From Bacillota bacterium (GTDB taxonomy: Bacteria; Bacillota; Clostridia; Ch29), in assembly GCA_013540605.1 (NCBI GenBank), contig JABVCK010000027.1, forward strand, positions 62,001-126,000: DNA of 64,000 nt. The letters are read 5' to 3'. Shown piece after piece: positions 43,004-51,471 of the stretch. The translations under genes were made by a program, and so were the position numbers. Position 1 is the stretch's first letter. Every line of letters starts with the position of its first letter. The notes beneath the pieces were generated by a model. The model ran no database searches. It was not told the origin of the DNA and saw only the letters and a list, made by a program, of their open reading frames with translations.

Positions 43004-43104
43004 ATAGCAAACCCATTGAAAGATGGAGACGCAAAACCTCGGGTCTAAAAATAGTATCATATCTATGACGGCTTATCATATCTATGACGGCTGGGTTGCC
43101 TATC
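43004..43104 (+). ncRNA. Cyclic di-GMP-I (GEMM) riboswitch with an internal duplication
   Basis: P1 pairs ATAGCAA (43004) with TTGCCTAT (43096). Inside are the GEMM hallmarks: the GAAA-tetraloop hairpin (ACCCATTGAAAGATGG), ACGCAAA, CCTCGGGTCTAA and GGCTGGGTTGCC. The second hairpin arm contains a perfect 19-nt tandem duplication. A terminator follows 32 nt later and a small gene after that, so it should switch transcription of that gene in response to c-di-GMP. Confidence 0.85.
43055..43092 (+). repeat. 19-nt perfect tandem duplication inside the riboswitch
   Basis: TATCATATCTATGACGGCT occurs twice back to back (43055-43073 and 43074-43092). Confidence 0.95.
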
Positions 43105-43135
43105 AAATTGCTAAGACTTAATTGTTTAGTGCATT

Positions 43136-43173
43136 AAGAGTATTGTATGGCACCTTGCCCAATACTCTTTTTT
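43136..43173 (+). terminator. Riboswitch terminator
   Basis: A perfect 10-bp stem AAGAGTATTG / CAATACTCTT (43136-43145 with 43160-43169) followed by TTTTTT, between the c-di-GMP aptamer and the microprotein. Confidence 0.88.
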
Positions 43174-43200
43174 ATCCTAAAGACAAAGGAGGTAGTGCTG

Positions 43201-43299
43201 ATGACAAAATGGGGGAAAAAGGCTATACCGGTTCTTTTCTACCTGACAACATTGCTGTGCCTTGCGCTCTCCGGAGTAGCAATGCATAAGTGGGGATAG
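43201..43299 (+). CDS. Riboswitch-controlled 32-residue membrane microprotein
   Basis: A 32-codon reading frame beginning MTKWGKKAIPV, with one central hydrophobic helix (about residues 10-27, LFYLTTLLCLALSGVAM) between a positively charged N-terminus and HKWG at the end. AAAGGAGG lies 8 nt before the ATG, one of the best ribosome sites in the window, and a hairpin terminator follows within 40 nt. It is the only gene after the c-di-GMP riboswitch, so it is plausibly a real single-pass membrane peptide made in response to c-di-GMP. No known family is recognised. Confidence 0.65.
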   Translation: MTKWGKKAIPVLFYLTTLLCLALSGVAMHKWG

Positions 43300-43335
43300 G
43301 AGACCAGACTAGACGAGTATACATATTATTTCATT

Positions 43336-43359
43336 TAGCCCTTTGGGCTATTTTCTTTT
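43336..43359 (+). terminator. Terminator after the microprotein
   Basis: TAGCCC / GGGCTA stem with a TTT loop (43336-43341 with 43345-43350), followed by TTTTCTTTT. Confidence 0.75.
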
Positions 43360-43482
43360 GAAGTTATTTTGCGTAAAAATTGTATATTTCAAAGAACATA
43401 ATAGGAATAGAGAAGGAATTTGTTGATTCATAAAGAAATTTATAAAGAAATATAGATAAAAGTATTATAGCGGGGTAGAGAC

Positions 43483-44748
43483 ATGACAACAAAAGCAAAA
43501 AGAATGAGGGACATATATGTTTTTGTCATAGGCTTCAGTATAATCCCTGTTCTCATCCTCACAAAGCCGCACATACAGTTAAATGACATCCTCGAGATGC
43601 TGTTCTGGATTATATTGATTATTATCGCTGAGTTTAAACCGATAATGATACCCCGGTGGAACCAGATAAATGAGATCACTGTTTCCTTCGTGCCCCACCT
43701 GTCAGCTATCTTCCTAATCGGCCCGGATAAATCAACCTGGATTGCCGTTCTTGCTACATTGGTGGTTGAAGCAATATATCGGCGGGCATGGTATAAGGCT
43801 CTGTTTAACGCAGGGCAGTATGGGCTTACGGTTTATATCAGCGGTCTTGCTTTCTATTGGTTAAAATCCTCTCCGGGCGAGGCTTCATTGGATATCCTTG
43901 CGGATTTACCGGCGGTTCTACTGGCATCGAGCATATATATTTTTCTGAATACCTTTTTTATATCGACCGTAATATCCCTATCTTCGGGCAAAGGGCCCCT
44001 GGACATGCTTCCCGAAGACCTGAAATTTACTACAGGGTACTTTTACGCATTGGTTCCCATAAGTATTGTTATCTCAAAAATTTATTCCCACGAGTTCCCT
44101 TTTACAGTGTTAATAATGATACCCCCCCTGATGATGGCCGATTACGGGCTTAGAAAGTATTACAATCTGCACAAGGAAACCTATGAGACCCTGAATGTAC
44201 TGGCAAATATCATAGATGAAAGGGATAAGTATACAGCAGCTCATTCGTTGAGAGTCGCGCAGTATGCTAGAGAGATTTCAGCATCCCTAGGCTTACCCCA
44301 GGGTTTGATAAATGAGATAGAGACTGCAGGGCTGGTTCACGACCTCGGGAAAATTGGTGTCGAGGATAGAATACTAAGGAAAGAAGGAAAACTAACCGAA
44401 GAGGAATACTCTGAAATAAAGAAGCACCCGGAGATTGCGTATCGACTGCTTGCTACGCTTAAGCCATACAAGGAAGGCGCAAAATATGTTCTCTATCACC
44501 ACGAAAGAATGGATGGAAAAGGGTATCCCAGGGGACTATCGGGTAAATCCATACCTTTAGGTGCCAGAATTCTCGCGGTTGCGGACAGCTTTGATGCAAT
44601 GACTTCCAACCGGCCATACCGTAGCGCTCTGACAAAAAATAGTGCAGCGAAGGAATTAAGGAGGTGTTCGGGCACGCAGTTCGACCCTGATGTGGTTGAA
44701 GCCTTTATAAAAATACTGGAGAAGAGTTACGGCTGTGAGGAGGAATAA
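43483..44748 (+). CDS. HD-GYP domain phosphodiesterase, membrane-bound
   Basis: A 421-residue protein: N-terminal membrane region of about six helices (10-215, MASE-like) and a C-terminal HD-GYP domain (about 240-415) with HSLRVAQYA, VHDLGKIG, KKHPEIAYRLL and HHERMDGKGYPRGL, the complete metal-site signature. It probably hydrolyses c-di-GMP, fitting with the c-di-GMP riboswitch 400 bp upstream. ATG with GCGGGGTAGAGAC before it. The stop overlaps the start of the next gene by one base, so the two are co-translated. Confidence 0.9.
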   Translation: MTTKAKRMRDIYVFVIGFSIIPVLILTKPHIQLNDILEMLFWIILIIIAEFKPIMIPRWNQINEITVSFVPHLSAIFLIGPDKSTWIAVLATLVVEAIYRRAWYKALFNAGQYGLTVYISGLAFYWLKSSPGEASLDILADLPAVLLASSIYIFLNTFFISTVISLSSGKGPLDMLPEDLKFTTGYFYALVPISIVISKIYSHEFPFTVLIMIPPLMMADYGLRKYYNLHKETYETLNVLANIIDERDKYTAAHSLRVAQYAREISASLGLPQGLINEIETAGLVHDLGKIGVEDRILRKEGKLTEEEYSEIKKHPEIAYRLLATLKPYKEGAKYVLYHHERMDGKGYPRGLSGKSIPLGARILAVADSFDAMTSNRPYRSALTKNSAAKELRRCSGTQFDPDVVEAFIKILEKSYGCEEE

Positions 44749-45314
44749 TGTTTATTGTATTTTTCGTTGTTCTGTCTATTTTAATAGGCTTTTTGAGGGG
44801 CGGGAAATTATCGCATCTGATTAAAAAACCGCTTAAGTTCCAAATATTTGTTGTTCTTTCGTTCCTAATACAGATAGCAATCTTTTCAAAACTAGCTGAT
44901 ATGTCACATTTATCACGGTTTTCAATTATCTTCCTTCATGTCATCTCCTATGTTCTATTGTTGTTATTCACGCTCCTGAACTGGAAAATAGCCGGCATTC
45001 CAATTATTGGAACAGGGATACTGCTCAATGCAATTGCAATATTCAGCAATGGTGGCTATATGCCTGCCCTGGCAGATAACCTATTGAAAACCGCTGCCGG
45101 TAAAGGCTCCGAGGCGGTTGCCTATGGAGGCGCGGTGAACAATTCTATACAGATTACTGACAGTACAAGGTTCCCATGGCTGTGTGACATATTCGTACTA
45201 CCGTCCTGGCTGCCTTTTTCAAACGTCTTCAGCGTAGGTGATATAATAATTGCAGTCGGCGTGTCTATATACCTTGTCATTAACATGGGGCGAAAAAATC
45301 AGCCGAGGGCTTAG
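44748..45314 (+). CDS. DUF5317 family membrane protein
   Basis: A 188-residue protein with about five hydrophobic helices and the conserved GFLRGGKLSHL at residue 14, NGGYMPA near 105 and FPWLCDIFVLP near 140, as in DUF5317 proteins of Clostridia, often encoded next to HD-GYP or PAS signalling genes. Function unknown. Its ATG overlaps the HD-GYP stop (TAATG), so it is translationally coupled to it. The end overlaps the convergent mrp gene by 4 bp. Confidence 0.8.
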   Translation: MFIVFFVVLSILIGFLRGGKLSHLIKKPLKFQIFVVLSFLIQIAIFSKLADMSHLSRFSIIFLHVISYVLLLLFTLLNWKIAGIPIIGTGILLNAIAIFSNGGYMPALADNLLKTAAGKGSEAVAYGGAVNNSIQITDSTRFPWLCDIFVLPSWLPFSNVFSVGDIIIAVGVSIYLVINMGRKNQPRA

Positions 45315-46363
45315 CCCCTCACTTTTCTCACAAGCCTTTCGGCAATGCTTTTGTATAGCTCAAAGGTATCCGCATCTTCTACCACTATTGGCCTTCCCTC
45401 GTCGCTGGTCATCCTTATTTCTTTTTTAAGAGGTATTTCACCTATCAGTTCAGTACCTGTCTTAAGACTCAGCCTTTCACCCTCCCCCTTACCGAAGATG
45501 TAATGAATCTCTCCACAGTTTTGGCATACAAAATGGGACATATTCTCAATTATACCTACAACCTCTATCCCTGCTTTTTGCGACATGGTCCATAATCTGC
45601 CTGCGACTCTTGCCGCCGATGGCTGGGGTGAAGTAACTACAACAAACTTTGAATTAGGGATTTTCTGCATTATAGTCAGCGGTACATCTCCTGTACCAGG
45701 AGGAAGGTCAATTAATAGAAAATCAATCTCTCCCCAATATACATCGTTGAAAAACTGGTCCAACAATTTGCCCAGTACCGGCCCCCTCCAAACAACCGCT
45801 TCATCTTCTTCCACAAGATTGCCCATGGAAATGATTTTTATGCCGTACTCCTCCACGGGCAGCAGCGTGTTTTTAGACAGGAGCTGTGCTTTTTTATGTG
45901 CTATTCCGAGTATCCTTGCTATGCTGAATCCCAATATATCTCCATCCAGAAGCCCAACCCTGTGGCCCATCTTTCCAAGGGTCACCGCAAGATTTGCAGT
46001 AATTGTGGATTTTCCTACTCCTCCCTTTCCACTACCTATAGCAATTACAGGGATACCCTTAAACAGTTCTTTCTGTGTTCCATAGAGTTTTTCCCGGAGC
46101 TTCCTTTTCTCCTCTTCGCTCATCGCATCAAAAACGACTTCTACCTCATCAACCCCCTCCAGCTTTCCAACCTCATAAACAATGTCCTCCCGGATTTTGC
46201 TCTTCATGGGGCACCCTTTAATTGTAAGATTTACCACTACAACAACTCTATCTCCACTAATTTCTATGCCTTTGATCATGTCCAACTCAACCAGGCTTTT
46301 ATGAATTTCAGGGTCTTCTACCCTTCGCAGCGAATCCATTATCAAGTCCTTATCCAGCACCAT
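45311..46363 (-). CDS. mrp: Mrp/NBP35-family iron-sulfur cluster carrier ATPase
   Basis: A 350-residue protein: N-terminal MIP18/DUF59 domain (1-85), then a P-loop ATPase with deviant Walker A GSGKGGVGKST near residue 112, LLIDLPPGTGD near 220 and a CQNCGE Cys pair near 282 that bridges a 4Fe-4S cluster in dimers. It binds and transfers Fe-S clusters to apoproteins. ATG with GAGGAG upstream. It is followed in the same direction by the radical-SAM AmmeMemo gene, which needs Fe-S clusters. Confidence 0.95.
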   Translation of the reverse strand: MVLDKDLIMDSLRRVEDPEIHKSLVELDMIKGIEISGDRVVVVVNLTIKGCPMKSKIREDIVYEVGKLEGVDEVEVVFDAMSEEEKRKLREKLYGTQKELFKGIPVIAIGSGKGGVGKSTITANLAVTLGKMGHRVGLLDGDILGFSIARILGIAHKKAQLLSKNTLLPVEEYGIKIISMGNLVEEDEAVVWRGPVLGKLLDQFFNDVYWGEIDFLLIDLPPGTGDVPLTIMQKIPNSKFVVVTSPQPSAARVAGRLWTMSQKAGIEVVGIIENMSHFVCQNCGEIHYIFGKGEGERLSLKTGTELIGEIPLKKEIRMTSDEGRPIVVEDADTFELYKSIAERLVRKVRG

Positions 46364-46385
46364 GCATCTCTCCTCTGTTAGTCGT

Positions 46386-47369
46386 TTAAATTATCATGTT
46401 GATAATCCTCCCGCATTTATAGCAGGTCCCACTGTCAAGCCTTGGACGTGAGATATACCCATTTCTCTCTATTATCCTTGCCCCACAGGATGGACAGTGT
46501 GTACTATTATCAACATTCGGAATATTGCCTATATATACATAGTTTAAGAACTGTTGAAGTACTTCCCTTGCTTTTATCAGTATTTCCACCGGTGTAGGCG
46601 GTCTGTCCATTTTATAAGCAGGGTAATATCTGGACAGGTGCACTGGTATATCACCGCTGATGGCGCTAATCCAACTGCCCAACTCTGCTATCTCTTCCAT
46701 ATCATCGTTCAACCCTCCCACTACCAGGGTGGTGATTTCAACGTGGCATTTGGGTACGGCTCTCTCCGCCGTGTCCAGTACCGGCGCCAGTTTTCCCTTG
46801 CATATATCCTTATAATAGCTTTCTTTAAAGGATTTAATATCTATATTCATTGCATCTATATAGGGAAGCAGATCCTCCAGTGCTTGCCCCTCGATAAAAC
46901 CGTTTGTCACAAGCACATTGCTCAAGCCAACTTCCTTCACGGCCCTGGCCGTCTCCAGAACATATTCATACCATATGGAAGGCTCGTTGTATGTATAAGC
47001 TATCCCAATATTGCCTTCAATACTTACGGCTTTGTCTGCCAGTTCCTCCGGCAGCATGTATACGAATCGCGGCCTTCCATGGGCAATGGCATAGTTCTGG
47101 CAAAAGCTGCACTTTAGATTGCAGCCGTAACTACCCACGGATAGTATCCTTTTGCCCGGATGAAAGTGATAAAGGGGCTTTTTCTCCACAGGATCAAGAT
47201 TATACGCAGTAAGCTTCCCGTAATTTTCGGTGTAAAGAGTACCCCCGACATTCCGTCTGACACCGCAAATTCCAACATTACCGGGCCTTATCCTGCAGTG
47301 GTGTGGACATAGAAAACAGTCGGTAGTTTCCCCATCCTTAGTATAAAACAGTGCCTCTTTGTTCAGCAT
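46386..47369 (-). CDS. amrS: AmmeMemoRadiSam system radical SAM enzyme
   Basis: A 327-residue radical-SAM protein. The SAM cluster motif is CNLKCSFCQNY near residue 75, followed by GNIGIAYTYNEPSIWYEY and a late second set of cysteines (CPSCGARI, GTCYKCGR). The N-terminus has CFLCPHHCRI. It belongs to the family encoded beside AMMECR1 and MEMO-like genes; together these form a system whose substrate I do not know with certainty. The ATG at 47369 has AGGAAG 8 nt upstream; GTG 47378 is less likely. It lies 12 bp after the AMMECR1-Memo fusion gene. Confidence 0.9.
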   Translation of the reverse strand: MLNKEALFYTKDGETTDCFLCPHHCRIRPGNVGICGVRRNVGGTLYTENYGKLTAYNLDPVEKKPLYHFHPGKRILSVGSYGCNLKCSFCQNYAIAHGRPRFVYMLPEELADKAVSIEGNIGIAYTYNEPSIWYEYVLETARAVKEVGLSNVLVTNGFIEGQALEDLLPYIDAMNIDIKSFKESYYKDICKGKLAPVLDTAERAVPKCHVEITTLVVGGLNDDMEEIAELGSWISAISGDIPVHLSRYYPAYKMDRPPTPVEILIKAREVLQQFLNYVYIGNIPNVDNSTHCPSCGARIIERNGYISRPRLDSGTCYKCGRIINMII

Positions 47370-47381
47370 TAAAACCACTTC

Positions 47382-48791
47382 CTAACGATGTCTGATTACC
47401 TCAAACCTTTCCAGCGTATAAGGTTCAGTGACATTGATACCCGCTTTCTGTAAAGCAATCCTAACCTGATCCTCAGGTGTTTCAACCCCTTCAAGATCAG
47501 GGAGCAGTAGCCCTGACCTTCTCCCGGATTTTACAATAACACCGTACCTTTTTGCATCCAGTTGCTCTATGGTGTCTACTGGTTCAGGCTCTGCTAAAAC
47601 GTCAACCGAATACACCAGTTCATTAAGCTCCTCATCTTCTACCTGGTAAAAGCGTGGATCCTTGGTTCCGGCGCTGATCGCATTATGAATTATCTCCTCG
47701 CTTATACTGCCCGTAGCCGCGCTGATGGTACCGATGCAGCCCCTTAGTTTACCATTTTTCTTGATAGAAACGAATACGCCGGCCTTTCTCTGCGTCATCT
47801 CAGGAGGCAATCCTTCAGGTACGCCGATGACGCGCCCTTCCGTTATATAGGTTTCAAGAGCCTTCCGTGCAAGCCGGACATAGACATCTTCATTCTCCCT
47901 GACTTTTTGCATTTTGCTTTTTCCCCTACTTTCCAAAATATTTATATACTCCCTTTCAAGGTTCCTCCTGCCGGGTAGAAACTCCGCAACACAATATCCG
48001 ACACCAAAGGGACCTTCGTAGGATAAAACACTGACATCAACATCATATCCGTCTAGAATCCCGAAGAGAATAAGAACTGATCGGTACCCGCATTCCCCCG
48101 CTTCTTCCACCAGGGATTCATCCATCTCAATAATGCTTGGGGTATCCATATTCTTTATATGCATAACCAGCTTCTCGTCAAATTCCCTTCCCCTTTCACT
48201 GTACCCCGCAGGCGCTCCCTTTTTCAGCCTGTGGGAAAGGTCTCCGCTGCATACGATGGAAACTCTTTCATTGCCGCTCTCTACAGCTTTTTTTGCACAA
48301 TTCCCGAATCTATATAATTCAAGGTTGGGCAGCATGCCATACGTTATATGAACCAGCTTAAACTCTGTGTATTTTCGATTGACAAAATACAGCGGTACCA
48401 GGGCTCCATGATCTAATTCTGTATTAATCCCATATCTCCTGGATGTTGCACTATCAAGGCTGACTACGGCTATGCCTTCCCGGGCGGCCTCCTCCATAAT
48501 TCTAAAAGTCAAGTCTAAATTCCCTTCCAATGCAAGGGAAAGGTCCGGCTTGCCAAACCGTCCAAAGGTTCCCCTGAACATTTCCTGCACACCGACCGCA
48601 ATCGCATCGCTGAAAACAGGCCCATGGGGCGTTATTAAGATGATTGAATCAGGCTTATCTCTGCTAATACTGTCTGCAATCTCTTCCATAGCCTCAATGG
48701 TATTCCGGGCATTTCTTTCCTCTCCCATACCTATTTCCGGCACTATTATGGGCGGATGCGGCACAAGGTAGCTCTTTAATAATTTGTTCAT
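47382..48791 (-). CDS. AmmeMemoRadiSam system proteins B and A fused (extradiol-dioxygenase-like + AMMECR1)
   Basis: A 469-residue fusion. The N-terminal half (about 1-270) is a class III extradiol dioxygenase/Memo-type domain with HPPIIVPEIG, LITPHGPVFSDAI and a DHGALVPLYF motif. The C-terminal half (about 295-469) is AMMECR1 with GVFVSIKKNGKLRGCIGTI and GTKDPRFYQV. In many genomes these are separate genes; the fusion implies that they act together with the radical-SAM enzyme encoded next. ATG 48791 has AAAGGAGG upstream; an earlier in-frame start would place that site inside the protein. Confidence 0.88.
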   Translation of the reverse strand: MNKLLKSYLVPHPPIIVPEIGMGEERNARNTIEAMEEIADSISRDKPDSIILITPHGPVFSDAIAVGVQEMFRGTFGRFGKPDLSLALEGNLDLTFRIMEEAAREGIAVVSLDSATSRRYGINTELDHGALVPLYFVNRKYTEFKLVHITYGMLPNLELYRFGNCAKKAVESGNERVSIVCSGDLSHRLKKGAPAGYSERGREFDEKLVMHIKNMDTPSIIEMDESLVEEAGECGYRSVLILFGILDGYDVDVSVLSYEGPFGVGYCVAEFLPGRRNLEREYINILESRGKSKMQKVRENEDVYVRLARKALETYITEGRVIGVPEGLPPEMTQRKAGVFVSIKKNGKLRGCIGTISAATGSISEEIIHNAISAGTKDPRFYQVEDEELNELVYSVDVLAEPEPVDTIEQLDAKRYGVIVKSGRRSGLLLPDLEGVETPEDQVRIALQKAGINVTEPYTLERFEVIRHR

Positions 48792-48869
48792 GCTTGTCCT
48801 CCTTTCACACACAAATATATTATCCCCCTTACCCATTAAAACTTACACATACTCTGTTTCAGTATTCTT

Positions 48870-49580
48870 TCATCCCTGCTCTGTGCTCAGGTATCTCAAT
48901 ATGCCAATGTATATTGCCCAGGCAACCTTTTCCTGGTAGATTTCATCGTTTAGCAAACGCTCCTCCTGGGCATTTGACAGGAACCCGCATTCCACAAGTA
49001 CGGTTGGCACTTTGCTGGTTTTCAACAGGTACAAATCCGAATCGGGTTTAGGCTGTCGTGTATTATTCTTATCCAGCACCATTCGTAATTCTTCCTGGAC
49101 AATGGAAGCAAGCTTTTTGCTCTCTTCTGAGTCCTTAAAGTAAAAAGTCTGAGCCCCATAGTATCTTGACTGGGGGAAGCTGTTCAGGTGTATGATTACG
49201 TTTATTTGGCTTTGGCTTTCTTCGGCAAGACTTCTCCTGTTCTCCAGGTCTTCTCTTTTTTTGTTTGGGGCGTCCGGTGAATATAAACCATAATCGCCGT
49301 CACGGGTTAGAATGGCAATGCCTCCTCCATTCTCAACCAGCCTTTTCAGTTTCAACGCAATGTCCAGATTTATCTGGTCTTCATTCTTACCGGACTTTCC
49401 GACAGCCCCTGGGTCCCGTCCCCCATGCCCCGCATCAATATAGATGACCTTATTGGTTATGGGAAAAAATACCTCTCTACTCTCTCTAAAGATACCACTA
49501 TTTAAAGCTATTGTAAACACAATGCCTGCACAAAGTGCCACGGCAATAAAGTATTTGTTCCTGATGATTAACAGGTGCAT
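48870..49580 (-). CDS. cwlD: N-acetylmuramoyl-L-alanine amidase CwlD
   Basis: A 236-residue zinc amidase needed to make muramic-delta-lactam in spore cortex. A membrane/signal helix (about residues 8-25) precedes the Amidase_3 fold with the first zinc His in DAGHGGRDPGA near 50, Glu in NEDQINLD near 66, second His in VIIHLNSF near 130 and the catalytic Glu in VLVECGFLSN near 198. Its presence argues for an endospore former. ATG at 49580 follows GGGGGAGC. It is the last gene of a minus-strand group and has no obvious terminator. Confidence 0.92.
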   Translation of the reverse strand: MHLLIIRNKYFIAVALCAGIVFTIALNSGIFRESREVFFPITNKVIYIDAGHGGRDPGAVGKSGKNEDQINLDIALKLKRLVENGGGIAILTRDGDYGLYSPDAPNKKREDLENRRSLAEESQSQINVIIHLNSFPQSRYYGAQTFYFKDSEESKKLASIVQEELRMVLDKNNTRQPKPDSDLYLLKTSKVPTVLVECGFLSNAQEERLLNDEIYQEKVAWAIYIGILRYLSTEQG

Positions 49581-49647
49581 GACCCGCTCCCCCTTTTCCC
49601 GCGTCTATACATTTATATGAGAAAAGAGAGAATAAAATCACAACTAA

Positions 49648-49679
49648 CAAGGGGCTGTCTCAAAAGAGTCAGCCCCTTG
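49648..49679 (-). terminator. Terminator of the uracil permease gene
   Basis: Stem CAAGGGGCTG / CAGCCCCTTG (49648-49657 with 49670-49679) with a 12-nt loop; on the minus strand TTAGTTGTGATTTTATT follows. The motif resembles GGGGCTGTCTCAAAA ends of some insertion sequences, but no transposase is near. Confidence 0.75.
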
Positions 49680-49695
49680 GCAAATGTTATTAATA

Positions 49696-50979
49696 TTAAT
49701 CCTGCGGAAGAATTTTGTTCAGGATAATTCCAACTATAGCACCCAGCGCCATCCCTGAGACGCTGAAGGCTATCGCGCCGATTTTAACCGGAAGAGTGGC
49801 TCCTCCGAGACCGAGTACCAGTATTACAGCAGATATGATCAGGTTTCTTGGCTTTGAAAAATCAACTGCGTTTTCTACAACTGTCCTTGCACCAACACTG
49901 GCTATCATACCGAACAGTACTATTGATATTCCACCAACTACCGGGGTTGGGATTGTACTGATAAAAGCGCCCAGTTTGGGAATTATTGAAAGTATTATAG
50001 CAAAGCATGCAGCTATCCTCATTACAACCGGATTATAAACCTTTGTCAGGGCAAGAACTCCGGTGTTCTCGGAGTATGTTGTGTTGGCAGGACCACCAAA
50101 CATCGCGGAAATACTGGTTGCTATCCCGTCACCGATAAGCGTTCTGTGCAGCCCGGGCTCTTTCATAAGATCTTTCTCAACGGTGGCGCCAACAGCAAGC
50201 ACATCTCCTATATGTTCAACCATTGTTGCGATTGCTACAGGGGCAATAATAAATATCATTTCCATGTCAAACTTCGCCAGCTGGAAAGGAGGCACTCCGA
50301 ACCATTTTGCCTCCAGCATGGGAGCAAAGTCAACGTTTCCTGTCAAGATAGATACAAAGTATCCGACAATAAGTCCAATCAATACGGGGAGGACTTTCAT
50401 AAATCCCTTGGCAAATATACTTACAGCGGTTACGGTCGCCAGAGCGACTATCGCCAAAAGCCAATTGCCGCTTGCCATCCCAATCGCTGTAGGAGCCAGA
50501 AGCAATCCAATGGTCATAATAATCGGACCGGTTACAACCGGTGGGAAGAAACTTATGATTTTTTCATAACCGAAGATATAAACCAAACCGGCCAGTACAA
50601 CATAAACAAGTCCGGCAATAACTATACCTCCTTGAGCATAAGCAAGGCCCTCTGCATAAGTGTCCCCCGGGTTATAGGCTATGCCGTTTTTAACGGCTAC
50701 TGCCCCTGCAACGGCCAGGATTGGGGCTATAAACGCAAATGAGGATCCCAGGAATACCGGTACCTTCTTCTTCGTAACCATATGGAAAAACAGTGTGCCT
50801 ATTCCCGCCATAAACAATGCCACGGAGATGTTAAGACCTGTTATTATCGGCACTAGTACCGTTGCCCCAAACATCGTGAATGTGTGCTGTAAACCTAGTA
50901 TTGCTTTTTTCCCTGCTGATAAGTGATCCTCTTCTCTAACGGCACCTTCATTGACTTCACTTTTCTCGGTATTGGTCAT
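49696..50979 (-). CDS. uraA: Uracil-xanthine permease (NCS2 family)
   Basis: A 427-residue transporter with about 14 hydrophobic helices. Signatures are GLQHTFTMFGATVLVPIITGL at the start (residues 28-48), the substrate-site EHIGDVLAVG near 245, and NTTYSENTGVLALTKV near 285, all typical of UraA/PyrP. Uracil import by proton symport is expected. The PyrR attenuator in its leader supports uracil rather than xanthine as substrate. ATG with AAGGAG 9 nt upstream. Confidence 0.93.
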   Translation of the reverse strand: MTNTEKSEVNEGAVREEDHLSAGKKAILGLQHTFTMFGATVLVPIITGLNISVALFMAGIGTLFFHMVTKKKVPVFLGSSFAFIAPILAVAGAVAVKNGIAYNPGDTYAEGLAYAQGGIVIAGLVYVVLAGLVYIFGYEKIISFFPPVVTGPIIMTIGLLLAPTAIGMASGNWLLAIVALATVTAVSIFAKGFMKVLPVLIGLIVGYFVSILTGNVDFAPMLEAKWFGVPPFQLAKFDMEMIFIIAPVAIATMVEHIGDVLAVGATVEKDLMKEPGLHRTLIGDGIATSISAMFGGPANTTYSENTGVLALTKVYNPVVMRIAACFAIILSIIPKLGAFISTIPTPVVGGISIVLFGMIASVGARTVVENAVDFSKPRNLIISAVILVLGLGGATLPVKIGAIAFSVSGMALGAIVGIILNKILPQD

Positions 50980-51085
50980 TTGTTTACACTCCTTTTTTCT
51001 TATTTGTTCCAGCGCTTTGTCATAAGACCGGATTTGTAAACAAAATTAGAACCAAGGGTGTCTTCAATGGGGTTTTGTCCGCACG

Positions 51086-51200
51086 TAAAAAACTTCCTGT
51101 CACCGACAGGAAGCTGGTTTGCGCAGTTCTTTTATTTTACAAATACTACACTCGCTCTACCAATCCTTATCGGCCTCACGGGACCACCCTTAAAGGAAGG
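51086..51200 (-). promoter_or_regulatory. PyrR-type attenuator in the uracil permease leader
   Basis: On the minus strand the leader holds GGTCCCGTGAGGCCG (51185-51171), the PyrR-binding loop signature, within a stem formed by TCCTT and AAGGA. A terminator (9-bp stem CTTCCTGTC / GACAGGAAG at 51113-51093, then TTTTTTA) follows. With high UMP, PyrR would stabilise the binding stem and favour termination. This makes the permease part of the pyrimidine regulon. Confidence 0.88.
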
Positions 51201-51221
51201 TTCTAATATTTGTTTAATTAA

Positions 51222-51249
51222 TTATACCATCCGCAGACTCCCGTGTCTA
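51222..51249 (-). promoter_or_regulatory. Promoter of the uracil permease leader
   Basis: Minus-strand TAGACA (51249-51244), 16-bp spacer and TATAAT (51227-51222), about 20 bp before the PyrR-binding stem. Confidence 0.6.
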
Positions 51250-51312
51250 GAATAAAATAAATATATCGTTTATTGTCGTTTCACAGGAGAACGTCCCTGT
51301 TTGCCCCTTTCG

Positions 51313-51448
51313 TATGCAATAAAAAAGCGCATCCGGCGCTCCGCTATGGAACCCTAGGTTCCCTTCGGCGGTTGCTTCCGCAACCTGAGCACCTTCCTTA
51401 AACCGGCGGGGAACCTTTCCCCTGCACCTCTTCCTTTTTTTGTTGCAT
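51313..51448. repeat. 136-bp structured inverted-repeat element
   Basis: Bounded by TATGCAATAAAAAA (51313) and its inverted partner TTTTTTTGTTGCATA (ends 51448). The inside is GC-rich with many small hairpins: GCGCATCCGGCGC, GGAACCCTAGGTTCC, GGTTGCTTCCGCAACC, GGGGAACCTTTCCCC. An additional direct copy (TTATGCAACAAAAAAA) lies at 51465. It may be a small RNA with a hairpin and T-run at either end, or a non-autonomous repeat. No known RNA family is recognised. Confidence 0.5.
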
Positions 51449-51471
51449 AAGAGAGTGTACTTTCTTATGCA

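Noticed and set aside
49648-49679. Insertion-sequence end (GGGGCTGTCTCAAAA)
   Set aside because: It resembles ends of some IS families but has no partner end or transposase; its place fits the uraA terminator.
51313-51448. Known riboswitch or SRP RNA
   Set aside because: Fragments such as GCCGAAGG and CAGG..GGAA recall glycine riboswitches or SRP RNA, but the full conserved cores are absent.
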